Positions 10,014-21,885 of a stretch of DNA of 64,000 nt are shown piece by piece (within the stretch, counting starts at the first letter, position 1; each line of letters starts with the position of its first letter). This stretch comes from Hypomesus transpacificus. Lineage: Eukaryota > Chordata > Actinopteri > Osmeriformes > Osmeridae. Under the pieces are notes generated by a model that was not told where the DNA came from, ran no database searches, and saw only the letters and a program-made list of their open reading frames with translations. The DNA is taken from assembly GCF_021917145.1 (NCBI RefSeq), contig NC_061067.1, positions 8,071,950 through 8,135,949 of the forward strand, in the 5' to 3' direction. Made by a program: the position numbers and the translations under genes.

Positions 10014-13000
10014 AGACAGAGAGAGAGAGAGAGAGAGAGATACCAGGAGGCAGGAGGGCCCACATAAAGAAAGACTATACTGAGAAATGGACATTCCTCT
10101 AGACATTTAACCATTTACGCAGTCAAAGGTCAGGGGTCGTTAAAGAGATCTTGGGCAAGTCTTATGTCCAGTAAGCCCCACTTGAAGGTGTTTTAGTCGT
10201 GCTCATCAGATTCTTTGCTAACCAGGGTGGAAGGGAGACAAGGGACAGAACATGTCGTGTGCAAAAGATACAGTGATCAATAGGGGATTTAACCTTACAT
10301 GACTCTCCACTGTATTGTAACACACTTCTGTCTACCAGAGTCAAAGCTACAAGGTTAAGCTCTGGTCCTTAGAGCAGCTCTATGGAAAACCTAGAGGTTA
10401 CTTGAATGCTGACACTGTTTTCTGTGCATGATAGCTGGACCAAGGGGATTTCTCTTCTAAAGAGATATCAAAGTAGTGGTGTTGTTCTGATCAATAACAT
10501 TGATTGAGTAACTGATTGATCGACTAGGGGTTAAGGGGAAAGACGTCGCATTGAATCTCACAGTAATCACTTTCATTGATCTCCCACAATATTACCCATG
10601 AACATGCTCACGCTATCTGGGCGAGTTGTTTGTTCTTGCCAGGGCATTGCAGAGATTGCATGGACATAGACTGGATTGAGACTTCGTAATGAACGCGATG
10701 AGTTCAGAGGTGTCCTTATGCTTGAAGTGTATCTTTAACAGGGCTCTAGATTGACCCAAAGTCAAGTTTTCAAGAGACAATCCGGCTGTTTTTTTCCTTT
10801 CTCTTTTCTGAACCAAAGATCCAATGTTGCTTGTGCATCTGTGCATCAGTAAACCACCCTGGGACTGAGTCCAGTCTGGGAGCAGACTGAGAGCAGGGCA
10901 GGCAGAGGAGGGCTCCATCTATTCACCCCTGGGGGCTTTGGGAAAGAACGGGGGGGAAATGGAGTCCAGGTTCATGTTGTGGAGGGAGCTGAAGGCAGTC
11001 GCCACTGTCATCAAAAGTACTAGAATGAATCCCGGTTTACTGTGGTTGTTTTCAGAAAGGACATTAACTATTAGCATGCAAATCTTAAGAAAAACAGTCA
11101 ACTAGCAATGAGACTAGTGTTATTTAGTTTGTAGTAGGTTTGTGTAAGGGTGAGGGGAAAGTTACACATGCAATGAGATAAGAACTTTACAGGTTTGTGC
11201 TGTTTGAGGTCATATTCAGAACTTACCAATGGCAATGTATTCTGCATGTTTGCAATGCATATGTAAATGTGCAAGAAAGCACTTTACAGACAGAAATAGA
11301 AATGACTCTCCATAAACACATTTGCTCTGCCGCAATAAAGCAATTACAAAAGGCAACAAAAATAGGTCAAGCTTTTCCCTTTATATTGATTAAGTGTATC
11401 TTAGTTATGTAACTTCATTAATTGTGTTTTCTTAATCAAAATGTTTTTCTCTACCAGTTCTGGGAGGCACAATGTTTTTTGGCAGATAAGTGCATGATGT
11501 TTTTGTAAATTATGTTTTTTTTGTCAGTTTGTATGTAATGTTGAGGATTGAGGATTCTTCTGTGAAATATGTTTTTAAAGGATTACTTGGGGTTGAGAAG
11601 GGGGGTAAGCAATCTTTTCTGAATCCGTTTTCATGCTTGATACATGGGGATTGGACACAGTGGTTAACAGTTGATAGAAATCAGCAACATTTTATGCAAT
11701 TAATTTTTAATTCTTCTTCTACGCAAGAAAAACTAATGTATGCCTTTACTTTTACTTGTGACAGATCTGCTTTATATCAAGAAGGGGAGACACTATTATA
11801 GAAGTCTAGGATCCATTCAGATGCATTTAAATGCGTGTTATTAGTGGCATTTGTATGTTATCAAAAACAGTTTATTTATTTATTAAATCATAAAGACAGC
11901 AGTTTTTTGTCAAGATTGTTCAAGTGTTATTTTTAAAATGGTGTTGTGCTTTTTACACTGTTTTTCGTAGCATAAACAAATAACGCACAAATACATGTTG
12001 CCTTCTCATTATAGAATAGAATATAGAATGATAATGACGTTTCAGAATGTGTGTGATGGGTTGTTTGCACACAGTCACAAAAACACATCTTCAGATTTTC
12101 TCTGGCACGGGCCTCGTCCGATTTGTAGTAGTATTCTTGTTAGATGAACCTATCCATTATTAAATCGTTGTCGAAGGATATAGAGGAGATTCATATTTTA
12201 AATTAAATCTTTCATCTGCAGGGAAACTATCCGGGAGAACAGAATATTTTAAACAAATATTACTTCAGAGGGTCATGTCATGAATGAATGATGAGTTGAA
12301 GTCACACAAACACATTCTTACTTAATAAAGTGTTACTCTTGTCTTTTATCTTCCTTCAAGCCATGATATCAAACTATACAGTATGAGTCTGTGTGTCTGT
12401 GTCCAAGTGTGTGTGTTTCTGTCAAAGCATACTTCCTTAAGATAAATTCCTTTCTAAACCCATTTTATAAAAATCCTTGTCGAGCGAAGCCTTTAATCTG
12501 ATAATGAATTCACAAATTACTTATATTGTTTTTTATCTCGTTAACATGGACTGTGATATTGAGTTATCACTCCAACCCCTACATCCAATGTGCAGCATTG
12601 ATTCGTTTGTTAGTTTTTATGGCGGCAAAGCAATTATAATGGCAATTATAACAGTTGGTACAAATCAAATATGAGCCAAATAAGAAAAGTGACTTAATTA
12701 TTGTCCTCTTCATAACTCTTAGGATCAGTCTGTTGAGGGAATTATTTTGAGCGCCGGGGGATATTCTATGATTGATTCTGGATACCTTTGGAGGCTCAGT
12801 CTGAGGTGTGTGGCACATTTGTCTCGCGTTCCCAAGTTTGGCCCTCTCTGCTGTTGCCACAGAACCATCAATAATTGTGAGCTGCCTAAATATCGTACCT
12901 CCCTGATTTGCACATCATATGGGAGCAGAGCTCCTAAACTTGAACTGTGAGCCTTAGCAAGTAGCACGCATGAATGGAGCTGAATTAATTCACAAGACTA

Positions 13001-15889
13001 CAGTCTCCGAGACGTTGATGATGACTTCTGGAGAGATGGGTTCCTGGGCCAGCCAGCAGGAGGGAACCGCCACAGTGATGAACGCCATGTGGATGCACAG
13101 TGGTGTGGAGAGCTGCAATGTTTCAGACTGACCAGGGTCAACAAACAGCCTCCGTTGTACCCAGGCATAGCTATGGACAGCCGCAGTTCAGTTTTAACGA
13201 CCTTCTTCTTGTTCAAGATAAGCGACCTAACACACCTCTGAAACGAAGGACATGTGGGCTCCAGTGATTTGTCAATAAGTCACTAATCAGAGGCAGCTCT
13301 AGGTCACAGACGTATGAATCCGTCCATGGTCAGTGTGCGCGTGTGTGTGTGTGCTTGCGGGTGTGTGTATGTGTGTGTGTTCAGCTCTCGAGCAGGGAAC
13401 ACGTGTCACCTGGTCCACCTCAGCAGGCACCTGGACCAGCCTATAGAGATCTTTCCTTTCTCTTCTCTCTTTGTCCTGCTCCACGCCCCCTTCCCCTCTC
13501 TTGGTCTCAGCCTGGCCTTCTGCAGATCTCCCCTTCAATGATACAGGCTCATTAGCACATCACACTCCACCGCCAAGTTTCACACTTCACTCTCCCCCTT
13601 TCCCCCGCTCTCTCACCCTTCCTTCTCTCCCCTCCTTCCCTCTTCTCTGTTCCTTCCTCTCCATGTCTTCCTCTCTCTCTTTGCCCTGCCTCTCTCTCTC
13701 TTGGTTTTGCCACAGGCGGTCAGGCTGTCGGGTGCAGCTGTTGGAAGAGATGTTTTGCATGTAAATACCAACACGCACACACACACACACAAAGACACAC
13801 GCACACAAAAAGCATACGCACACACACAGAGAGAAAGACATACACACAATTAAAATCACTATCAGACACCCATTTATGCTTTTCAGGTGTGCTGAAATAG
13901 CTTTTGATGAGGTCATAGAGTTGAGCGGATCCAAGCATTTCCTCCTCACACACACAGACAAGCTGCAGAACATAGGACACTTGTTTACTCTCCATTTTCT
14001 CTTCTTCCATGTCTCTTTCTCCTCCTCTTCTGCTCTCTCTCTCAGGGAGGATGATGATGAAGAGGAACCTTGCCGTTGATGATCATAATCTTGACTTTCT
14101 ATCTCTGTCTCTGTTTCTCTCCCTTTCTCAATTCTCTGCCTCCTTCCCTCGCTCCCACTAACCCATGTCTGTCGATGTGTATGCGAGTCGAACACCCCTC
14201 CATAACGCTACATGGAGAACAGGAGTGAAAGAGCCTGTAAATAAAGCGTAAAGGTCAAAGACGGGGTCAGAGATTAAAGATAAGGGGTCACATAGCACTC
14301 ACAGACCCAGAGAGATATGAGACTGAGCCATCTGTTGCTAGACTACACAGCTGCGTTTAGGAGCCTCTCTCACACACACGTACACACAAACACACAAACA
14401 CACACACACACACACGCAGGGACAAGCCCCTCAGGCATTGTGTCTCTGGATGGCACATCTGCAAATCAAAACTGAAAAAGAAGGAAGTGGGAAAGCATAT
14501 GTGTAAATGCATATCATAGAAATCTGCCTCTCAGTAAGTAGTTAGTTAACCAAAGTTCAACCAACATAGCACTATCTCACAATCTTTTCATCAGGGTGTA
14601 CGTTCTATTTCTGTGTGGTGCGTGTCTCTGGGTGTGTTTGTCTGTGTGCTTGTAAAGATAAACCTCTTTCCATTCACTATGAATTTCCAAACTTTTCCCT
14701 TAAAGAAAAGTCCAAAAGTTAAAAGGCCGTTCAACTCCAAAGCCTTATCTCTGTAAATGCAGTTATCTCAGCGTGCAGGCAAGACTAGGACTGGATAATG
14801 GTCATTATGGTTAGATGAGACTTATTACCACACACACAGACACTCTCACTCAGGCACACAACTATGATTAAACACACACCGCCAAACACACACACACACA
14901 CACCTGCCTGCCTGTAAGTTCATATGTAATTAATATTTAATCAGGCCCCTCCCTGTGGATAGAGGGATGATAAACGAGTGCTCAGAGCGAAGGATAACAA
15001 GATAAACACCAAAGCATCGGCAAGACGACAGCACGAGGAAGAGTCATCCATCACGCCAAGGTTTCCACGACGACCTGTCGCTATGCCATCAGACGTGGGC
15101 CATGCGTTGAGTACGGGGGCGCACAGTGGCCCTCAAACACAGCCTTGACTCCTCTGGAACACTCTGTCAAACTGATCACTAACTCACAGCAAACTAAGTT
15201 TCTGGGGTAGAACATTATGGTATGAGGTCTACTAAGGAGCTGGTGAGAATGATGAGGATCCACACGTGTTTCCTAGATAACATGATCCAGACTGAGGACC
15301 AGACTTGTCTGTGAGCTTGTGTTTCCTCTGCTATGGCAGATTGGTCTGGCCACCCTCCTTTTCAAACTGATCGACAACCAACCTGAATCCGGTCGGGCCA
15401 ATCACAACCATTTATATGACCTTACAGGGGAGCGCCATTAAGGTATCTGATGCAAAAAAATTAACATAAACTAAAAAAACATTAAATATAACTAATAACT
15501 GTTAACAATACTGCACTCAGCAATCCTTTCACTCTCTCTCTCTCTCGCTCTCTCTCTCTTTATATCTCTCTATTTCTCTCTATTTCTCTAAAACTTCATT
15601 TGCACCATAAACACTATTATTTACACACAGATGACCTAAAAGTTACAGTAAAAGGTTAAATTGACCGTTAGAAACCTCCATATCCAAACAAACATATAAC
15701 GTTTTCTCATGTCATGTTATCACCATATCGAGTGGAAATGCCTCCAACATATCAAATACCCCATTATACAGTAATTGTTAATTAGGTAACTAATGATAAG
15801 GTTCCTATTAATTGAGTATGAAATTAATTTAAGTCCCACCTCATCTTCCAGCAACTCTGCAGTTCAATGATACCTACCTGCCTCAGTCT

Positions 15890-15896
15890 GTGCTCA

Positions 15897-15986
<90 letters not shown>

Positions 15987-15988
15987 AT
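15890..15988. repeat. (TC)n microsatellite
   Basis: A nearly uninterrupted TC run of about 95 bp, reading as Leu-Ser or Arg-Glu repeats in the six frames. Confidence 0.95.
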
Positions 15989-17169
15989 GTCCTGTTCCTG
16001 TCTGTGTTTTCACCATATGTGCCACGTCTCTCATTCTCCTACAGGGAATGTGAACGAGCCTCTGAGCTGAGTTATTAACAAACACACCAAAGCATTATGG
16101 GGAAAAAATGCATGCAATTTAACAGCGTAATTAGTTATTCTGTGTACAATATCCTGAAGTGTGCACATCTATGTGTGGTTCGACAACGTGTGTGTGTGAG
16201 GGGCTGTGTGAGGCGGTGCTTGTGTGTGTCAGTGGGGGAGGGGGGGGGGGGGGGGGCTAGGTCAGCTTAGTGGGCTAGGACTGCTACACAGTTAGGACGT
16301 GTTTCAACCCCAAATGATCCAAATGACTCTGCTCCCTGCCATGGGTCTCTCTGGACGACTAATCAGAGTTTACCTTCAGAGAACAGAGGACGGAAAAAAG
16401 TTAAGACTAAGAAAGAGCGGAGGAGGATGAAGAAAAGAACATAAGCACGTTTTTTTTTTAAAGGAAGAGGAGGAGGAAAAGATTTTGTTCAAATCCCCTG
16501 GTTTTACACCGTGGCTTTGCTCTGCCTGTTTAATCCTACAGATAGAGGACTTGTGTAAGTGCTGACGAGACGTTTTCCTTTCGGAGCTCACTGTGACTCC
16601 CGACGCAGATAGAATCTACAGCCGTAATGGAATCTGTGCCTCCGTGTGTCACACACACAGGCGCGCACACGCGTAGACACACACACACCCACCCACACAC
16701 ATACATACACATCTAGACGTGGACACAGACACAAACGGACACACACACCTGTGCACACCCATGCATCGACACACACTCATACACACACGTCGACACAAAG
16801 ACTGGATGTGGGGCAAGGTGAAAGAGCGGATGTAGAGCATGATGTCCACATAGGGTATTAGGCAGATCCTGTACCCACAGAGGAAACGTGTGAAGATGGG
16901 GAGGCTGACAAAGTCCTGCTCACACCGCAGCAACAGTGTTGCCCTCAGAGGAATTCACCGTGTGTGTGCACACTGTCTCAGACGCAGGGAAAGAGTGGGT
17001 AGGGGAGAGAGAGAAGGGAAAAAGAGAGAAAGAAGGAGGGAGGGAGGGGGGTAAGCAGGGCCATTTTTCTTGTTCTTTTTTAACCTTCGCACCATGGCAC
17101 CTTATAATCAGTGGCGTGCTCTGGAATATTCCGGTGGAGTGTTGACTCTAAGTCTGTCCTTTACAGGGG

Positions 17170-17320
17170 CGCATACTTCTGCTAACTTAGGAGAGGAGAG
17201 GAGAGGAGAAGAGAGGAGAGGGGAGGAGAGGGAAGGAGGGGGGAGGGGAAGAGAGGGGAGGAGAGGGGAGGACAGGGGAGCGGAAGAGGGGGGAGGGGAA
17301 GAGGGGGGAGGAGAAAGGAG
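17170..17320. repeat. Purine-rich (GGAGA)n tract
   Basis: A run of GAGGAGAGGGGAGG variants follows an ordinary sequence block. It is low complexity and no gene was seen. Confidence 0.8.
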
Positions 17321-17907
17321 AGATAGCATTCCTGCCTTTCCCTTCCACCGCCCTCCCTCGCCGTGTCTCTCCATCTCTTCGTCTCAGCGTTCCTTCCTCT
17401 AATGAGAGGTGAGAGCTGAGCCAGACCTCCCAGGAGGAGGCCCCGCGGTGGGTTGTCTCGCTCCATCTCAAGGTGATTCAGCTAGCACCAACTCTCTGGC
17501 TCTCCTTAGCGTCTCCACAGGGAAGCGCTCACAATCCAGTGACCACCAGAGGGACACACAGATCTGCTCTGTGTGCGGGTGTGTGTATGTGTATGAGTGT
17601 GTGTCTTTGTCTGGTGAGTGCGTGCGTGGTGTGTGTGCGTGTGTGTAGTTTGTTTTAATATGGCTGGCAGGTCACTGGCACAGGGAACGTGTGTGACTTT
17701 GTCACCAGCTGGTGAGTCTCTGTCAAAGATATATATAGGCGTGACATTCACACCGCATACACACACACAGACTGTACACATGTACACACGCACACACACT
17801 GCTTTCACGCAAGGACAGCGCAGGTCCCATCACCGCTGTTCACCTCGTTTTTCATTCTCCTTGCACTGTAGGGGTTTAGGAGAAAAGGTAAGACAATTTG
17901 TTAGATT

Positions 17908-18084
<177 letters not shown>

Positions 18085-18489
18085 GAAATGAAGCACATTA
18101 ACATGTCCACTATGTTTGGATCAAAATAGAAACACACTTGCATGTGGCCATTTTGATGCTTTGTTGTTGGTTCAACAGCATGTCTTCTCTGTACCACCTG
18201 TGCAATCTTGAACAAGTAAAACTCGTGTTCAGGGCCATTTTCAGACCCAGTTCAGTTCCATAATCACACCAAGTGAAGCATGGAGACATAGACGGTCTGA
18301 GCTCTGTTGTTTACAAAGCATCAAGCTAAACTAACCTTAACTATTCATAGGCTGTCTGCAGGCTGGTTTATGCGAACATCCCTGTTCCAGTCTCATCAAC
18401 AAATCAGCAGTGGTCTACCATTTTTAACATTCATTTTCCACTTCCTGATTCCTACTTCCTGTCCTTTCAGAGACCATTGTCCTGTTGCC

Positions 18490-20083
18490 ATGGCCACAGT
18501 GGGACGGGTGCTGTTGATGTGCATGCTGGCAGTGGGGTGGTGCCTGGGTGGAGGGGTGGAGGAGGAGCCCAGCGTTGACCCCAGGGAAGGCTGTTCCCGC
18601 TGGATGGGGGGGGTGCCTGGGACCCCTGGTCTGGACGGACAGTCAGGGAGGGACGGGAGAGAGGGGCGTCCTGGAGAGACCGGAGAGACCGGAAACCAAG
18701 GTTACACATTCTGATATACTGTTGGGTTCCTGCTGCATGCTGTGTGCTTACTGCACGGCACAGACAGCTGCAAGTGTGCAGTTACTCTCACTCAAGTGAT
18801 ACTCTGTCGGTTGTTGGTGTTGGTTCCAACTTCACTTGTACACCTGTGTAGGGACTTCTGGTACATAGATGTGTGGGACGACATTTCGGCCAGCTCATGC
18901 CTTCCCTCTCCCCCTACTCCTCTCCCCCTACTCCTCTCCCCCTACTCCTCTCCCCCTACTCCTCTCCCCCTACTCCCCTCCTCCTCTCTTCCACCTCCAC
19001 ATTCTCCTCCTCTGTCCTCGTCCCCGTCCCTCTCCCCCCTCTCCGTCTCTTGCCTCCCGTACCTCCCCATGTTTGTCATTTGCTCCTTGCCCAGGGCCCA
19101 GGGGGGAGAGGGGGGAGCCCGGGGTGCCGGGGGGCGAGGGAAGGCTGGGGCTACGGGGTTTCCCTGGCACGCCAGGTCTCCAGGGGAACAGGGGAGAGAG
19201 CTCTTTCCCGTACCACTCAGCGTTCAGCGTGGGTCTGACCTCTCCCACCTCGGCTGTGGATACGCCGATCATGTTCACCAAGACCTTCTACAACGAACAG
19301 GTAATGTGCGCGCGACCCTTGGAACAGTCACTCATTAGATATAGAGGTCATTGAACAATTGCAGCTTTTTCTTATTCATGTTTTTCTTTATTTTTAGCAT
19401 CACTATGATGACATCTCGGGAAAGTTCCGGTGTTTTATCCCTGGAGTGTATTACTTCACCTTCCATCTTACCGTGCAGGTGTCTCACTTTCTCTTACACA
19501 CACACACTTCCGCAAACACACTCAATCACACTCACACGTGTCATGTGTTGATAACTGTGTTTTGCAGGGTGAGGGGTTACGGGTTGGTCTTTACAGGAAT
19601 GGGCGTGTGGTCTCCCTGACTCTGGACCAGTATTTGACCTCTGACCTTGACCAGGCCTCGGGGGGTAGTGTGCTGACCCTTGCAGCTGGAGACCAGGTGT
19701 GGCTGGAGGTGAGCCTCCATTCAGCCTGCCGGCTGCCTCCACTCACCTGCCTCTACTTATCCTGGTTCTATTCACCAGCCTCAAATCAAGCTGCCTCTAT
19801 TATGCCTGCCTCTACCCTGTTGGCTTTATTCTGTCTGCATCCACTTACCTGTTTATACTCATCCTGCCTCTACTCAGTCTGCCTCTACTTAGCTTGGTTC
19901 ACCCGCCTGCACTCACTATGTGGTAACTGACGGAGATAAACTGTCATTGTACTCCTGCAGGTGTACGGCCCAGAAATGGAGAACGGGGCCGTATTTGCAG
20001 ACATCACCAATGACTCCACCTTCACTGGCTTCCTGATCCAGCCCCGCCTACCCGTCAGCCCATTGGCGAACCACTGGCGTTGA
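18490..20083 (+). CDS. adipoq-like: Adiponectin-type C1q/collagen protein
   Basis: A secreted metabolic hormone of the C1q/TNF family, closest to adiponectin. Coding exons are 18490-18700, 19095-19300, 19398-19478, 19568-19708 and 19961-20083, giving 253 residues (human adiponectin has 244). In order it has a signal peptide, a short variable part, a single Cys followed by the adiponectin-like Arg-Trp-Met-Gly-Gly, 22 uninterrupted Gly-X-Y triplets as in adiponectin, and a C1q head with YHSAFSVGL, FTKTFYNEQ, DQASGGSVLTL and DSTFTGFL. The Cys before the collagen is the residue used for multimer formation in adiponectin. The C1q head is divided by three phase-0 introns, whereas mammalian ADIPOQ carries it in one exon. 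It could be the fish adiponectin or a close adiponectin-like paralogue. It converges with the actinodin gene. Confidence 0.9.
18898..18985 (+). repeat. Tandem CCCCTACTCCTCT repeat in intron 1 of the adiponectin-type gene
   Basis: About six pyrimidine-rich copies of a 13-14-bp unit sit 110-200 bp before the exon 2 acceptor at 19094, extending the pyrimidine-rich region on its 5' side. Confidence 0.85.
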
Positions 20084-20220
20084 GATGTCACGTAATTTCT
20101 GACTCCTCCCATCACCTCAAGCTCCTCCCTGTTATCTCTCTTGTGCCCCTCCCCTTCTCCTGTTCCCCGCCTCACTGCCTTGTGTGGAGAGCAAAGTTAA
20201 GTTCCCTGATCATTGACTGT

Positions 20221-20401
20221 GGGTGTCAGATGGCTGAGCGGTTAGAGATTCGGGCTATTAATCAGCCGGTTCGATTCCCGGCCATGCCAAAAGACGTTGT
20301 GTCCTTGGGCAAGGCACTTCACCCTACTTGCCTCGGGGGGGGAATGTCCCTGTACTCACTGTAAGTCACTCTGGATAAGAGCGTCTGCTAAATGACTAAA
20401 T
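20221..20401 (+). mobile_element. tRNA-derived SINE
   Basis: The 5' end has A box TGGCTGAGCGG and B box GGTTCGATTCC, resembling a serine/leucine-type tRNA. A body with CTTGGGCAAGGCACTTCACC follows, then the tail TGGATAAGAGCGTCTGCTAA that is widespread in teleost SINEs. It lies between the adiponectin-type stop codon and the first downstream AATAAA, so it probably forms part of that 3' UTR. It is in sense orientation to the gene. Confidence 0.9.
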
Positions 20402-20924
20402 CTCTCAGGGACAGGACATGTCCCTCTCTTCTCCTCTTCTCCCTCCTCAACCCTTTCTTCTCTTCATTCACTATCCATTTGTCAACATCCAACTGGCCTG
20501 TGGCCCGGAGTGACAGTTAGTGTGAGACTGTGGTCCGTCTTCCTGCTGGGTGATATTTACAGTCCAGTCTCAAATTAGATTCTTCCAAAATGATCTGCAA
20601 TGACAAAAGGTCACACTGCCAATTTAGAACAGCATGCTAGATGATTCACAGCTCAGCGTCAAATGAACGTAGAATATGACTCTGTTGTATTGTAACTGTC
20701 ATGTTATGGATATTACTGTAATATATACAGTAGTGGTTGGGTGATCAAAAAACTAGAAGGGATCATTTTGCGTGGTGAATCATGGTTTGTGAAAAGCCTC
20801 GGTCGAGTGTAGCATCCCTGCTGCCTCACAATGCCTCAGTGCCACAATGTCTCAGTGTTGTGAGTGGCCTCTCTCCATGGACACTGGAGCCACGGACATC
20901 AGTGTGTCTGAGTGCTCCTGGATC

Positions 20925-20930
20925 AATAAA
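20925..20930 (+). terminator. Probable polyadenylation signal of the adiponectin-type gene
   Basis: AATAAA about 840 bp after the stop codon, followed by a TG-rich stretch typical of a downstream element. If used, the 3' UTR contains the SINE. Confidence 0.6.
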
Positions 20931-21322
20931 GTTGAGTTTCTGCTCTCCAGAGGCCTGTTGTCTTCTGTGTTTGTGTGAGCTGTGAGAGTGAAGGTGGGAT
21001 GGGGGTTCAGAGGCTGGGCAGAGGAGGAGGGGGCTGGGGTGGGGGCTGGGGTGGGGAGTGGGGTGGGGAGTGGGGTGTGGGGGGGGGGGGGGGTGTGACT
21101 AGGAAGTGTTTCATTATCAGCTGGCAGACATCCCTGGACAAGGACTGTTCTTCTGGTCACTGTCTTCTTTTGTCCTATAGGGGTCAGCAGAGGATAATCA
21201 GCTTATTGTGCCGAAAGCCTCATCTTTCTTCCTTTCGTTTTTTGAAACACTAGACAGGTTCTTTGATTTTCTTCAAGAACGACAGGCAGCAAACAAGGCA
21301 AAAGTTTAAGACTTTCAAAGCT

Positions 21323-21328
21323 TTTATT
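21323..21328 (-). terminator. Probable polyadenylation signal of the actinodin gene
   Basis: AATAAA on the minus strand, about 560 bp beyond the actinodin stop codon at 21886-21888. The 20931-21322 interval between the two convergent genes holds G-rich simple repeats and nothing else recognised. Confidence 0.65.
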
Positions 21329-21885
21329 GGAACATTCAAAAGTGAAAAAAACTTTACATAATACATCAGTAACAAAAGCAAAAGACCAACAAACAAAAAA
21401 TGAGTTTTATAGATGCAGAAGCGAAGCTGAGCTTTCACAATTCATTAAATATTCCAGTGAGTTGGGAAGTGATTCTGCAAAGCAAAGGGCCAGGTGAAAC
21501 CGTCACATGTAAAACAGCTACAGAACTTCTCATCAGCACCGCCTACCAGCTAAGCGTGCTCCTACAGCTATCAGCAACGTGTGTTCCTTTGTGTGTCAGA
21601 CTTCCAGACATCCTCTGGCACCAGTCCTGTTTCGTCCGTTTTCTCTCAATAATTCTGCCCCAAACTTTCGCCAGTTTGACTGGTTGTGTGTGTGTCTGTA
21701 TATGTGTGTGCATGTTTTTATACGTGTGTGTGTATAGTAGTACCGTGGGGTTGTTTTAAGGATACGCTCTTGGTCTGTGTGAATTATATGTGTAAGTGTT
21801 AGTCCATTACATGTAGGCTAGGTTGTGTACGTGTGTGTGTGTGTTAGTCCGTTGTGTGCAGGCTAGGTTGTGTGTGCGTGTGTGT

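Noticed and set aside
12998-13130. A CGGSLL string on the minus strand suggestive of a trypsin-like protease
   Set aside because: Only a few residues match, no catalytic His or Ser context follows, and other frames look equally protein-like.
16250-16325. Possible tRNA-derived SINE (GCTTAGTGGGCTAGGA and GTTTCAACCC)
   Set aside because: The boxes are too degenerate and no body or tail was seen.
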